Counted from the stretch's first letter, positions 16,055-26,089 are shown. The stretch: 64,000 bases of DNA from JADKIH01 sp031427625 (GCA_031427625.1 JANPNV010000168.1:21126-85125), one strand, 5' to 3'. Program-made: numbers and translations. The notes: generated from the sequence alone by a model not told the origin.

Positions 16055-17674
16055 GTGAATAAATTAAAAATCTGGTTGCCATTTATGTTTGCAGGGCTTC
16101 TGGCAATAGGCATTTATGTAGGCATGAGAATGAATGAGCCATACAGGCATAACAATTCATTATTCTCTTTTCGAACCGGCCAGTTCAACAAAATAAATGA
16201 TGTCATCAACTACATCAATCAGGAATATGTAGATACCGTCAATCAGAAAAAACTTGTCGAGAATACGATTGAAGATATGCTTCATCAGCTGGATCCGCAT
16301 TCAGCCTACATTCCGGCCGAACAATTACAAGCTACCAACGAGCCTCTTGAAGGGAATTTTGATGGCATAGGCGTTGAATTTCATATTCAGAACGATACGA
16401 TTATGGTTGTTGCAGCAGTTTCCGGTGGCCCTTCTGATGCATTGGGAATTCAGCCTGGGGACAGGATTGTAAAAGTGGAGAATAAGAATGTAGCCAATAT
16501 AAATATTTCGAGTGCAGAGGTTATGAAATTACTACGTGGCCCCGGAGGTACTAAAGTTAAGGTTAGTATTTATAGAAGCGGACGTATGGTTGATTATCTG
16601 ATAACACGTGGAAAGATTCCAATCTACAGTGTTGATGTCAGTTATATGTTGAACGATGAAACCGGTTATATAAAAGTTAGCCATTTCGGTGATCATACAT
16701 ATGAGGAATATCTGGAAGCATTCACGAAATTGAAGAATCAGGGACTCAAATATCTTGTTCTCGATCTTCGTGGTAATCCGGGCGGGTATCTGAAAACGGC
16801 CATACAGCTTGCTGATGAATTTCTACCTGATAAAAAACTGATAGTTTACACGGAAGGTCGCTCACGACCTAAGGAATCCTATTATGCTAGTTCAAGGGGG
16901 TTGTTTGAAGAAGGCGGACTCGCAGTATTGATTGACGAAGGAAGCGCATCAGCAAGCGAAATCGTTTCCGGTGCATTGCAGGACTGGGACAGAGCAACAA
17001 TTATTGGCCGTCGGTCATTTGGTAAAGGACTGGTACAGGAACAAAGCGAATTTCCAGATGGATCCGCAATCAGGCTTACCATCGCACGGTATTTTACTCC
17101 AACAGGTCGTTGTATTCAGAAACCATATGAAGCGAATTATGAGCAATATGAAAACGAACTTTTAGAACGCCTTAAAAAAGGTGAACTGTTGAGTTCTGAT
17201 AGTATTCATTTTGCGGATTCGTTGAAATTCACTACACCCGGTGGACACTTGGTCTATGGCGGAGGCGGAATAATGCCAGATGTTTTTGTTTCTATGGATA
17301 CATCCGGAAGCTCAGCATATTTTTCTGCGATCAGCAGCAAAGGACTGATTTCAGAATTCACTTACGATTTTCTGGATAATAATAGGAAAAATTTGTTAAA
17401 ATATAAATCGTTCAAAGAGTTCAATAGCTCATTCAACATTACGGAAACTATTTTTAATGAGTTCATCTCATTCGCCGCCAGAAAGGGTGTTAAAGCTGAT
17501 GAGAAAGGAATTAAACAGTCAGCGGAAGTTATTCGGACACAATTAAAAGCGTTGGTAGCTCGGCAGCTATGGAAGAATGAAGGATTCTATTCAGTAATGC
17601 ATACACTCGACAGAACATTAAAAAAAGCTGTAGAGCTTGTGGAAAAAAAGCAAGTTGCCTTTAAAGGGAGTTAG
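16055..17674 (+). CDS. S41 family C-terminal processing protease
   Basis: A 539-residue periplasmic serine protease. Order: N-terminal membrane anchor (about 6-24), helical N-domain, PDZ domain (about 95-180, with G-I-G-V-E-F) and S41 catalytic domain with S299 in G-S-A-S-A-S-E, K324 in F-G-K-G and Q328, spaced 25 and 4 residues as in Tsp. These enzymes degrade or trim envelope proteins from the C-terminus. The start is GTG; no ATG gives a proper signal anchor. A second S41 protease is at 38162-39865, so the organism has at least two. Confidence 0.92.
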   Translation: MNKLKIWLPFMFAGLLAIGIYVGMRMNEPYRHNNSLFSFRTGQFNKINDVINYINQEYVDTVNQKKLVENTIEDMLHQLDPHSAYIPAEQLQATNEPLEGNFDGIGVEFHIQNDTIMVVAAVSGGPSDALGIQPGDRIVKVENKNVANINISSAEVMKLLRGPGGTKVKVSIYRSGRMVDYLITRGKIPIYSVDVSYMLNDETGYIKVSHFGDHTYEEYLEAFTKLKNQGLKYLVLDLRGNPGGYLKTAIQLADEFLPDKKLIVYTEGRSRPKESYYASSRGLFEEGGLAVLIDEGSASASEIVSGALQDWDRATIIGRRSFGKGLVQEQSEFPDGSAIRLTIARYFTPTGRCIQKPYEANYEQYENELLERLKKGELLSSDSIHFADSLKFTTPGGHLVYGGGGIMPDVFVSMDTSGSSAYFSAISSKGLISEFTYDFLDNNRKNLLKYKSFKEFNSSFNITETIFNEFISFAARKGVKADEKGIKQSAEVIRTQLKALVARQLWKNEGFYSVMHTLDRTLKKAVELVEKKQVAFKGS

Positions 17675-17713
17675 TCTTTTGCATCGTTAAAAACATTGAT
17701 GTCAGGATTTTTT

Positions 17714-18402
17714 ATGTTTCGTTTTCTTATAGGCTCCTGTTCAGGGCAATCACCATTTAAATTATCTACTCCTCGAGATTTTCTGGTTGGAGGTATGATT
17801 CTTCCATTGTACCTTGGAGGTAATTAGATATTAAAAAGCAAAAAACCATTTTCTGAGGAAGAGATAAAAAATTTCTACAGCTGCAAAATAATTCTATTCG
17901 ACCGTTCAGCAACAAGACATTATTCTTTGCAAAGTAGAAAGGTCAGCGATATTTTACTGATTACATGTGCTGCTGCACCTGCATTATTATTAATCGATAA
18001 GAAAAGGAGAGCAGATGCCGGTGTTACTGGTGTCATGTATATTGAAACAATTGGAATAACTGCAGCGGAAATCCATATTGTAAAAAAATGGTTAAAAGGG
18101 CAAGGCCATATGTTAACAACAAGGAGGTAAGTGATCAGACTAAATTAAAACGTGATGCTACATGTTCATTTTTCTCGGGTGATACAGCATCAACTGCAAC
18201 TGCTTGCTTTTTAGCTGCCGGAATTTATTCGGCTAATTACTCTGATGGTGGCTACTGGCCTTGGCTAGCTGCAGCCATTTTGCCTTTGAGTACAGGTTAT
18301 TTCCGCTACAGTGTCGGATAATATTTTCGCACTCATATTCCGGCTGGATTTATAGTAGGTTCAGACAATGGCTATGTAATCACTCAGTTGCATAAACGAT
18401 AA
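17714..18402 (+). pseudogene. Decayed PAP2-family phosphatase
   Basis: Remains of a PAP2/lipid phosphatase readable over about 230 codons in two frames. Upstream frame: signal-like start, F-D-R-S-A-T and a run to V-K-K; downstream frame: K-R-A-R-P-Y, F-F-S-G-D-T-A-S, L-S-T-G-Y-F-R-Y and A-G-F-I-V-G, ending with L-H-K-R. Lesions: TAG at 17825-17827, a frameshift at the A7 run 18082-18088 (restored by one extra A), and TAA at 18319-18321. The catalytic residues are also changed: His to Asp in S-G-H-T, and in the R-x5-H-x3-D motif the His reads Tyr and the Asp reads His. The family removes phosphate from lipids such as undecaprenyl diphosphate or phosphatidylglycerol phosphate. A sequencing error could explain the frameshift but not all changes together. 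Confidence 0.85.
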
Positions 18403-18417
18403 AAAAATACAAAGAAC

Positions 18418-18452
18418 TTGTAACCTTTTTACGGTACTTTATTTTACCTTTG
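18418..18452 (+). promoter_or_regulatory. Putative promoter of superoxide dismutase
   Basis: TACCTTTG at 18445-18452 fits the -7 consensus TAnnTTTG; a TTG lies at 18418-18420, a 24-base spacer that is slightly long. The start codon is 25 bases downstream of the -7 box. Confidence 0.4.
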
Positions 18453-18477
18453 ACTACACAATCTTAAATTTTATATT

Positions 18478-19083
18478 ATGGCTTTCGAACTTCCAAAACT
18501 TCCTTATGCATTTAATGCACTTGAACCGAATATTGATGCGCGTACGATGGAGATCCATCATGGCAAACATCACCAGGCTTATGTAACAAATCTGAATAAT
18601 GCAATAGCCGGCACAGATGCAGAAAAACTTTCTATAGAAGAAATTTGTAAAAACATTTCAAAATATCCTGCTGCTGTTCGAAACAATGGCGGAGGTCATT
18701 TCAATCATTCGCTTTTCTGGACAATCATGAAACCGGGTGGCGGAGGAAACCCGACCGGACAAATTGCAGAGGCCATCAATTCTGCTTTTGGAAATTTTGA
18801 TGAGTTAAAGACGAAGATTAATACTGCAGGTGCAACAAGATTTGGCAGCGGATGGGCATGGCTCATTGTCGGTGCTGATAAGAAATTAGCAGTTACCTCA
18901 ACATCCAATCAGGATAATCCTTTGATGGATATAGCCGATGTGAAAGGAATTCCGGTTTTAGGAATTGATGTATGGGAACATGCCTATTACCTTAACTACC
19001 AGAACAGACGTCCCGATTACCTAAGCGCCTGGTGGAATGTAGTAAACTGGGATGAAGTCAACAGAAGATTCATTTCAATCTAA
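18478..19083 (+). CDS. Superoxide dismutase, Mn type (or cambialistic)
   Basis: A 201-residue Fe/Mn superoxide dismutase that converts superoxide to oxygen and hydrogen peroxide. Metal ligands H27, H77, D164 and H168 (D-V-W-E-H) are all present. The G-G-G-H-F-N-H-S and N-Q-D-N-P stretches (with Gln145 in the position used by MnSOD) favour manganese, although Fe use cannot be excluded. No signal peptide, so cytoplasmic. Length is normal. A promoter-like box and a strong terminator bracket it, so it is monocistronic. It follows the PAP2 pseudogene. Confidence 0.95.
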   Translation: MAFELPKLPYAFNALEPNIDARTMEIHHGKHHQAYVTNLNNAIAGTDAEKLSIEEICKNISKYPAAVRNNGGGHFNHSLFWTIMKPGGGGNPTGQIAEAINSAFGNFDELKTKINTAGATRFGSGWAWLIVGADKKLAVTSTSNQDNPLMDIADVKGIPVLGIDVWEHAYYLNYQNRRPDYLSAWWNVVNWDEVNRRFISI

Positions 19084-19116
19084 GATTGAAGGTTTAAACG
19101 GGGATATTTTATATTG

Positions 19117-19157
19117 AGAATCAGAAATCCTTCATTGGTTTCTGATTCTTTTTTTTT
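19117..19157 (+). terminator. Intrinsic terminator of superoxide dismutase
   Basis: AGAATCAGAAATCC-ttcatt-GGTTTCTGATTCT hairpin (13-bp arms, one mismatch), followed by a T run to 19157. Confidence 0.9.
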
Positions 19158-19258
19158 GGTTTATGATGGCCGATCTATTTCTAATTTTCCGGCGCCTATG
19201 AAGCTATATTCTTTAGCAAAACTTACAACATTTTGTGGCCGACTGCGTTAAATGCCTA

Positions 19259-21781
19259 ATGTTATTTCTGCATATTTTAAAAACAGCCGGGAAGATTATT
19301 GGGGTAACCATTTTATGTCTGCTTATTTCCGGATTCGTAATTGGAATGTTTTACGGAAAAGAAATAAAACAGCTGATTATTACCGAGCTTAACAATCATC
19401 TGGATAGCAAGATTCATGTAAGCGAATTCGATTTTTCAGTACTCAGGCATTTTCCTTATGCCAGTTTTGAGTTAAAGAATGTGATGATTGAAGAAAATAC
19501 AAAAAATCAAAGTAAAGACACCTTATTATATTCTGAACGATTGTCATTGTTATTTAATATAGCCGGCATATTTAATAAGGATGTGAACTTAAAGAGAATT
19601 ATTATTACAAATGGTTCTATAAACATCAGAATTGATTCTGCCGGTCATGGCAATTATCATTTCTGGAAAACGACTGGCGATACTTCCGCGTCAGGAGCAC
19701 TTGATCTTCAAAAAATCCGTCTTAATAATGTTTACCTGAAATATTGTGATAATCATGCACATCAGAATTATGCATTGTTAGCGAAAGATGCAGATTTGAC
19801 CGGAAAATTTGGTACCGGAGAATTTACGCTAAAGACAAAAGCAGAATTGTTTGTAGATTATTTATTTATTCATGGGATAAATTATGTCGATCATAAGAGT
19901 GTTGTCATTAATAGCGGACTAAGCGTTAACTCTAAAGAAGAACGGTATAAGTTTGATGAAAGTCATGTAAAGATAGCGGGTGTTCAGTTCGATGTATCCG
20001 GGCTTATTTCTGCTGTTCCGTCGTGGACAATTGATTTATCTGTGAAGGGTCATCAGTCAGACATAGCCGATTTCATTCATATCCTTCCAATAGAATATGC
20101 ATCGTATTTTAGTAAATACAATTGCGATGGAAAGTTTTTATTCAGCTCGGCCATAAAAGGCTCGATCGAAAATAAAAATACACCCGGTGTAAAAGTAGAT
20201 TTTACAGTTAAAGATGGCAGCTTGTCATCTAAACTTGCCGGAGCCGAATTAGACCGGTTAAATTTCTCAGGTACATTCTCTAGTGGAAAAGGGAAAAATA
20301 TTGGTAGTTTGAATGTTCCTTCACTCACTGCATATTTAGAGGGTCATCAGATCAAAGCTGACTTCAGGTTAGATAATCTTCCTGATGCTTTTTTAACTCT
20401 TCATGCAAAAACGCAATTGGATTTGAGAGAACTGAAACCATTCATTCAATCAGACACACTAGAATCTTTATCGGGAGATTTGGCGATGAATGTTTTTTAT
20501 TCTGGCAAGGTGAATGAAATAACCAGAAAAAATTCCGGGCAGTTGTACGATATAAAAGCGTCAGGCAATATCGATATCAAAAATGTAAATCTGAAATTGA
20601 AAAATAATCCACTGGAGTTTAAGAACATGAGCGGTAATTTTTCTTTGCACAATAACGATGTTCAGGTCAGTAATTTCATGGGCAATATTTCATCATCTGA
20701 TTTTAAGTTGGATGGAGTTTTCAAAAATTTCATTTCGTTTTTGCTTATTCCTGGTCAGTCTGGGAATATGCAGGCTTCATTAACTTCAAATATTGCAGAT
20801 CTGGATGAGTTGCTTATCAATAAATCGTCAGTAAACCAGAATGATACAAGTTACATCTTAAAATTTAATCCGCGGATTTACTGCGACATGGATGTAAATA
20901 TTGGTACAATTCATTTTCGTCGTTTTACTGCTACAGGAATCCATGGAAAGGTAAATCTTGACAAGCAGGTAATCAGCAGTCGGGGATTATTCTTTGGTGC
21001 AATGGGTGGTAGTGTTGTAATGGATGCCAGAATAAATGCATCTCGACGCGATAGCATTATGATGGATTACGATGCCAGATTCAGTAAAGTAGATATTACC
21101 AGGTTGTTTTACGAGATGGAAAATTTCGATCAGCATACGATGACTGATAAAAATGTAAAAGGAAAGCTAACTGCTGATGTACAGTTCTTATCGGCATGGT
21201 CAAACGATCTTACTTTAAATTCGAAGAGCGTTCGCTCAACGAGTAATATTATCATTGAGGATGGCGAGTTGCTGAACTTTTCTCCGATACAGGCGCTTGC
21301 AAAATATATTCATACCCCCGATCTCAATCATGTTAAATTCAGTACGCTGAAAAATACAGTATCAATTTCTAATCGTAAGATTTATATTCCACATATGGAT
21401 ATTAATTCTTCTGCAATAAATATTTCGGCCAATGGTACTCATGACTTCGATAACATGGTTGACTATCATATTAAACTTCTTCTATCTGATGTGTTAAGCA
21501 GGAAGGTAAAAAACAGTTCGACAGAGTTTGGCGAGATAGAGGATGATGGACTTGGACATTCGAAGCTTTTTCTATGTATGAGAGGTCCTGTAGATGATCC
21601 GCATTTTAGTTATGATAAAAAAGCAGCGGGGGATAAATTAAAATCGGATATTGCACAGGAAAAACAAAATCTGAAAGGTCTTTTCAAGCAGGAATTTGGT
21701 GTATTTAAAAACCAACCTTCGGTGCAGGCGCCAAAACCAAAAAAGCAGGAAGAGATGCAGGTAGACTGGTCGAGTGAGTAG
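19259..21781 (+). CDS. AsmA-family envelope protein
   Basis: An 840-residue protein with an N-terminal membrane helix (about 7-28) followed by G-K-E-I-K-Q-L-I-x-x-E-L-N and a long, mostly beta, periplasmic domain. Its pattern (L-K-N-V at about 75, repeated I-x-x-x-x-V strand pairs, a C-terminal D-Y-H-I-K-L-x-L and a Lys/Gln-rich tail) is that of AsmA-like proteins. AsmA and the related YhdP/TamB proteins are thought to carry phospholipid between membranes along a hydrophobic groove. I chose the ATG at 19259; a GTG at 19235 would add eight residues. The next gene, 71 bases downstream, is a histidine kinase. Confidence 0.85.
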   Translation: MLFLHILKTAGKIIGVTILCLLISGFVIGMFYGKEIKQLIITELNNHLDSKIHVSEFDFSVLRHFPYASFELKNVMIEENTKNQSKDTLLYSERLSLLFNIAGIFNKDVNLKRIIITNGSINIRIDSAGHGNYHFWKTTGDTSASGALDLQKIRLNNVYLKYCDNHAHQNYALLAKDADLTGKFGTGEFTLKTKAELFVDYLFIHGINYVDHKSVVINSGLSVNSKEERYKFDESHVKIAGVQFDVSGLISAVPSWTIDLSVKGHQSDIADFIHILPIEYASYFSKYNCDGKFLFSSAIKGSIENKNTPGVKVDFTVKDGSLSSKLAGAELDRLNFSGTFSSGKGKNIGSLNVPSLTAYLEGHQIKADFRLDNLPDAFLTLHAKTQLDLRELKPFIQSDTLESLSGDLAMNVFYSGKVNEITRKNSGQLYDIKASGNIDIKNVNLKLKNNPLEFKNMSGNFSLHNNDVQVSNFMGNISSSDFKLDGVFKNFISFLLIPGQSGNMQASLTSNIADLDELLINKSSVNQNDTSYILKFNPRIYCDMDVNIGTIHFRRFTATGIHGKVNLDKQVISSRGLFFGAMGGSVVMDARINASRRDSIMMDYDARFSKVDITRLFYEMENFDQHTMTDKNVKGKLTADVQFLSAWSNDLTLNSKSVRSTSNIIIEDGELLNFSPIQALAKYIHTPDLNHVKFSTLKNTVSISNRKIYIPHMDINSSAINISANGTHDFDNMVDYHIKLLLSDVLSRKVKNSSTEFGEIEDDGLGHSKLFLCMRGPVDDPHFSYDKKAAGDKLKSDIAQEKQNLKGLFKQEFGVFKNQPSVQAPKPKKQEEMQVDWSSE

Positions 21782-21806
21782 TTTTCTGATTAACGAATTT
21801 TTCTTT

Positions 21807-21814
21807 CATCTTTG
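21807..21814 (+). promoter_or_regulatory. Near-consensus -7 box before histidine kinase
   Basis: CATCTTTG (one base off TAnnTTTG), 39 bases upstream of the GTG start of the histidine kinase. No TTG in the -33 position. Confidence 0.25.
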
Positions 21815-21852
21815 CCGTTCTACTAGTAATCCTTATAAAGAGGGATCAAAAA

Positions 21853-23001
21853 GTGAATATTTACACACAAAAACAGCGCTGGAAAATACTTTTATTAATT
21901 GCCGCTCTTTTGATCGGCACTGCTTCACTATGGTATACAAACCGGCTTGTGCAGCGGCTTTCAGTCGAAGAACGGAAGAAAATAGAGTTATGGGCCGAAG
22001 CAACCAGAAGGTTAGCAGATGTTAGCGAACTTACCGGTGACATCAATTTCTTATCGAATGTTATCAGTAACAATACCACTATTCCCGTTATATGGGCTGA
22101 TGATAAATTCAATGTTATCTCCTATCGTAATCTGGATTCTTTGCGTGCATTGAATAAGGATTATCTTAATAAGATGGCCATTGCAATGCGTGAAGAGAAC
22201 GATCCTATAGAAATAAAGATAGGCCAGAATCTTAAGCAGTATATTCTATATAGCGATTCTGAACTGCTTATACGGCTTCGGTATTATCCATTTTTTCAGC
22301 TTGGAGTAATTGGCTTATTTCTTTTTGTTTCATACCTCGCATTCAGCACTTCCCGGAAGGCCGAACAAAATCAGGTATGGGTAGGTATGGCAAAAGAGAC
22401 TGCACATCAGCTGGGAACTCCTTTATCATCACTCGTCGCCTGGCTGGAACTGTTGAAGATGCAGGGAATGAGTGAAGAGTATTCAGTGGAAATTGAGAAG
22501 GACATTCACCGGTTGCTGACAATTACAGAACGATTTTCAAAAATAGGTTCAGCTCCAGCACTTTCAAAAGTAAATGTATATGAAATACTAAAACACTCTG
22601 TCGGATATATTCAGACTCGTAGCTCTGATAAAGTAATATTTGAGATTAATGAGTCTTCGTCAGACATACTTGTACCATTAAATGTTCCACTTTTTGAATG
22701 GGTAATTGAAAACATTCTGAAGAACGCTCTAGATGCAATGAGTGGCATAGGAAAAATATCAATTAATATTACCGATCAGCAGCAATTCGTCTATCTTGAT
22801 ATAACCGATACGGGGAAAGGAATTTCAAAAAGCGCATATAAAACAATCTTCAAGCCGGGCTATACAACAAAGAGCAGAGGCTGGGGGCTAGGATTGTCGC
22901 TTAGTAAAAGGATTATCGAAGAATATCACAACGGACAAATATTTGTCAAGAGCTCTGAGCCCGGTAAAGGCACAACATTCAGAATTGTTCTGAAAAAATA
23001 A
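21853..23001 (+). CDS. Membrane sensor histidine kinase
   Basis: A 382-residue kinase: TM1 (about 12-28), a 110-residue extracytoplasmic region, TM2 (about 145-166), then the kinase core. The H-box is A-H-Q-L-G-T-P-L-S-S (H185), a variant with Gln-Leu-Gly in place of Glu-Leu-Arg/Lys that is recurrent in Bacteroidota. N-box E-N-I-L-K-N-A-L-D-A-M, G1 box D-T-G-K-G-I, G2 box G-W-G-L-G-L. No regulator is adjacent. The start is GTG, with no good alternative. Downstream, hemW begins 43 bases after the stop. Confidence 0.9.
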   Translation: MNIYTQKQRWKILLLIAALLIGTASLWYTNRLVQRLSVEERKKIELWAEATRRLADVSELTGDINFLSNVISNNTTIPVIWADDKFNVISYRNLDSLRALNKDYLNKMAIAMREENDPIEIKIGQNLKQYILYSDSELLIRLRYYPFFQLGVIGLFLFVSYLAFSTSRKAEQNQVWVGMAKETAHQLGTPLSSLVAWLELLKMQGMSEEYSVEIEKDIHRLLTITERFSKIGSAPALSKVNVYEILKHSVGYIQTRSSDKVIFEINESSSDILVPLNVPLFEWVIENILKNALDAMSGIGKISINITDQQQFVYLDITDTGKGISKSAYKTIFKPGYTTKSRGWGLGLSLSKRIIEEYHNGQIFVKSSEPGKGTTFRIVLKK

Positions 23002-23044
23002 GTCAATCCATATCTGTTGGCTTGTATCTTTTAACTCTATTTAC

Positions 23045-24169
23045 ATGGCTGGCATCTACATTCATATTCCCTTTTGTCGTCAGGCATGTCATTACTGTGA
23101 TTTTCATTTTTCTACATCTTCCAAAAATAGGGAAGAGATGATTGATGCAATAAAAAAAGAACTTTCCTTAAGGAAAGAATATCTATCTGGTGAATTAGTT
23201 GAGACTGTTTACTTCGGTGGAGGTACTCCTTCACTTATCGATAGTGAATTGTTGAAGATGTTGCTTGAGACGATTCAACAAGAATTCAATTTAGATCTAA
23301 TGCCAGAGATTACATTGGAGGCGAATCCGGATGATCTTTCGGATGAAAAATTAAGACAACTTTTTTCGATTGGTATTAACAGGTTGAGCATTGGAATACA
23401 AAGTTTCCACGACAATGATTTGCGATTTATGAATCGGGCTCATGATTCTTTCCAGGCATCAACTGTTGTCAGTAAAGCGAGAAATGCAGGATTTGAAAAT
23501 CTGAGTATCGACTTAATTTACGGACTTCCTGATTCGACGGATGAGCGTTGGATTATGAACATTGAAAAAGCTCTTGAACTTAATGTAGAGCACTTGTCAT
23601 GTTATTCGTTAACAGTTGAACCAAGAACTGCATTAGCCGACATGATCAGGAAAAAAAAGGTGGCTGCTCTTGATGAAGAACGTTCAGCAGCAGACCTTGA
23701 AATATTAATTAAGAGAACAAGGAATGCAGGTTATGAGCATTATGAGATCAGCAACTTTGCCCGCGACAAAAAATATTCCCGTCATAATACATCTTACTGG
23801 CAAGCCAAAAAATATCTGGGAGTGGGGCCTTCTGCTCATTCATACGATGGGGCTTCAAGACAATGGAATATTTCGAACAATATTGCATACATCAGTTCGC
23901 TGAAAGAGAATGTTGTGATGTTTGAGAAAGAATTTCTTTCTACGAAAAATAAGTTCAACGAATTTATTCTTATTTCACTTCGAACGATGTGGGGAATAGA
24001 TTATGCATTGTTGGAAGACATTTTCGGAAAAACGAAAAGAATGGAATTGGATAAAATGCTGGAACCCCAAATGAAAGCCGGAATGGTGGAACTATCAGGG
24101 AACAATATTATTCTTACCCACAAGGGGAAATTTTTCGCTGACAGGATAGCGGCTGACTTATTTATTTAA
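23045..24169 (+). CDS. hemW: HemW radical SAM haem chaperone
   Basis: A 374-residue radical SAM protein with the cluster motif C11-x3-C15-x2-C18 just after the start and the HemW hallmark H-N-T-S-Y-W (about 247-252). HemW delivers haem to membrane-associated haemoproteins in bacteria; it was long annotated as oxygen-independent coproporphyrinogen oxidase because of similarity to HemN. The absence of the extra HemN N-terminal residues and the C-terminal HemN domain form fit HemW. Length is normal. Convergent with gcdH. Haem supply would serve cytochromes such as the one at 31730. Confidence 0.92.
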   Translation: MAGIYIHIPFCRQACHYCDFHFSTSSKNREEMIDAIKKELSLRKEYLSGELVETVYFGGGTPSLIDSELLKMLLETIQQEFNLDLMPEITLEANPDDLSDEKLRQLFSIGINRLSIGIQSFHDNDLRFMNRAHDSFQASTVVSKARNAGFENLSIDLIYGLPDSTDERWIMNIEKALELNVEHLSCYSLTVEPRTALADMIRKKKVAALDEERSAADLEILIKRTRNAGYEHYEISNFARDKKYSRHNTSYWQAKKYLGVGPSAHSYDGASRQWNISNNIAYISSLKENVVMFEKEFLSTKNKFNEFILISLRTMWGIDYALLEDIFGKTKRMELDKMLEPQMKAGMVELSGNNIILTHKGKFFADRIAADLFI

Positions 24170-24230
24170 GCAATGAATTCGGAACGACATGAAACCACTT
24201 CAATTCTTCCGGAAATAATTTCTTCGAATA

Positions 24231-25409
24231 TTATTCAAAGGCGCTGAGTCCGGTAATATCATTTCCGGTTATGAGTAGGTGAATATCGTGTGTTCCTTCA
24301 TAAGTGATAACAGATTCGAGATTCATCATATGTCTCATGATTGGAAATTCTCCGGTTATGCCCATGCCGCCATGTATCTGCCTGGCTTCACGTGCAATTT
24401 CAAGAGCCATATTAACGTTATTCCTTTTCGCCATCGAAATTTGTCCGGGCGTTGCCCGATTTTCATTTTTCAAAACGCCAAGACGCCAGGTGAGGATTTG
24501 TGCTTTGGTGATTTCTGTAATCATCTCAGCTAGTTTTTTTTGTGTCAGCTGAAAACCTCCAATTGGCCGGCCGAATTGTATGCGTTCCTTCGAATAGCGC
24601 AATGCAGAATCGTAACAGTCGAGTGCGGCACCGATTGCACCCCAGCTGATACCATAACGGGCAGAGTTCAGACAACCCAATGGGCCCTTTAATCCTTTTA
24701 CATTTGGTAGCAGGTTTTCTTTAGGAATTTTTACATTATCAAAAACGAGTTCGCCGGTGGCGCTTGCACGTAGTGACCACTTACCATGTGTTTCAGGAGT
24801 TGAAAATCCTTTCATTCCTCGTTCAACGATGAGTCCACGGATAATTCCGGCCTCATCCTTGGCCCAAACAACGGCGATATCGGCGAAAGGAGCATTGCTA
24901 ATCCACATTTTTGAACCGTTAAGAAGAAGATGATCGCCTTTATCCTTGAAATTAGAAAGCATTCCATTTGGATTGGATCCGAAATCGGGTTCGGTAAGGC
25001 CGAAACATCCCATCATTTCACCAGATGCTAGTTTTGGAAGATACTTTTTTCGTTGCTCTTCGCTGCCATAAGTGTATATCGGATACATCACAAGCGAGCT
25101 TTGAACAGACGCTGTGGATCTTAGTCCGGAATCTCCACGTTCAAGTTCCTGCATGATAATACCGTAGGCAATTTGGTCGAGACCGCCACCACCGTACTCT
25201 TGCGGAATATAAGGGCCGAAAGCTCCGATACCGGCGAGACCTTTAATCCATTGTTTTGGGAATTCTGCTTTTTGGCAGGCCTCTTCTATAATAGGAGAGA
25301 CTTCCTTTTTTACCCATTCACGAATACTATTTCTAACCAGAATATGTTCTTCTGTCAGTAATTCATCAATCTGGTAATAATCATGATATTGAAAACGATC
25401 TGTAGCCAT
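24231..25409 (-). CDS. gcdH: Glutaryl-CoA dehydrogenase (acyl-CoA dehydrogenase family)
   Basis: A 392-residue FAD enzyme. The catalytic Glu is E371 in I-T-Y-E-G-T-H-D-I-H, the position used by glutaryl-CoA dehydrogenase. The G-C-F-G-L-T-E-P-D-F-G-S-N-P and R-Y-G-I-S-W-G motifs also match this subfamily. It oxidises and decarboxylates glutaryl-CoA to crotonyl-CoA in lysine and tryptophan breakdown. Length is normal. No neighbouring lysine-pathway genes are seen, so it stands alone. Another short-chain acyl-CoA substrate is possible but less likely. Confidence 0.9.
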   Translation of the reverse strand: MATDRFQYHDYYQIDELLTEEHILVRNSIREWVKKEVSPIIEEACQKAEFPKQWIKGLAGIGAFGPYIPQEYGGGGLDQIAYGIIMQELERGDSGLRSTASVQSSLVMYPIYTYGSEEQRKKYLPKLASGEMMGCFGLTEPDFGSNPNGMLSNFKDKGDHLLLNGSKMWISNAPFADIAVVWAKDEAGIIRGLIVERGMKGFSTPETHGKWSLRASATGELVFDNVKIPKENLLPNVKGLKGPLGCLNSARYGISWGAIGAALDCYDSALRYSKERIQFGRPIGGFQLTQKKLAEMITEITKAQILTWRLGVLKNENRATPGQISMAKRNNVNMALEIAREARQIHGGMGITGEFPIMRHMMNLESVITYEGTHDIHLLITGNDITGLSAFE

Positions 25410-25519
25410 ATTTTTAATTCAAGATGCGAATTTATGGATTTACGGTAAACATTCAACCTGAATGAATGATCTCTTTAATGTTATAAATTTCGTTTCTTTA
25501 CGATCTGTAAATTTTTTTT

Positions 25520-26089
25520 GTGACCAAAAAGATAAAAATCGAAGAAAATATTCTTGTAAAAATGCTGTCCGATCGGAATTCGAAGGCATTGGAAATTCTT
25601 TATGATAATTATTCAGCAGCGATGTATGGTGTAATTCATAGGATCATTCAGAATGACGCCGTTGCAGAAGATGTTTTGCAGGAAGCATTTATAAAAATCT
25701 GGAACAATTTTCATCAATATGATGCTCTGAAGGGCCGATTGTTTACATGGATGATAAATCTTTGCAGGAATCTTTCGATTGATAAGGTGCGATCGAAGGA
25801 ATTTAATAATCAAAGAAAAAACCAGGGCATCGAAAATGCCGTATTTTCAGTAGGTTCCGGGAGTATTGCTTCCTATAATCCTGATACGATAGGGATTAAG
25901 GAAATAATTCAAAAACTTGAACCGGAATATAAGATGGTTATTGATCTTTTGTTCTTTGAAGGATACTCGCAATCTGAAGCTGCCGAAAAGCTAAATATTC
26001 CACTTGGCACAGTAAAGACCAGATCCCGGGCTGCATTACAAAAATTGAGAACATTATTTTTAAGTGATGAGCAACTGAATGGACATTAA
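25520..26089 (+). CDS. ECF-type RNA polymerase sigma factor
   Basis: A 189-residue extracytoplasmic-function sigma factor with regions 2 (A-E-D-V-L-Q-E-A-F-I-K-I-W-N) and 4 (about 130-180, G-Y-S-Q-S-E-A-A-E-K-L-N-I-P-L-G-T-V-K-T-R). The start is GTG, close to an AT-rich leader. It overlaps the anti-sigma gene by 11 bases, so the two are translationally coupled. SigK-like by organisation: the partner has an RskA-type domain. The regulon is unknown; the DUF4331 cluster downstream is a natural candidate. Confidence 0.92.
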   Translation: MTKKIKIEENILVKMLSDRNSKALEILYDNYSAAMYGVIHRIIQNDAVAEDVLQEAFIKIWNNFHQYDALKGRLFTWMINLCRNLSIDKVRSKEFNNQRKNQGIENAVFSVGSGSIASYNPDTIGIKEIIQKLEPEYKMVIDLLFFEGYSQSEAAEKLNIPLGTVKTRSRAALQKLRTLFLSDEQLNGH

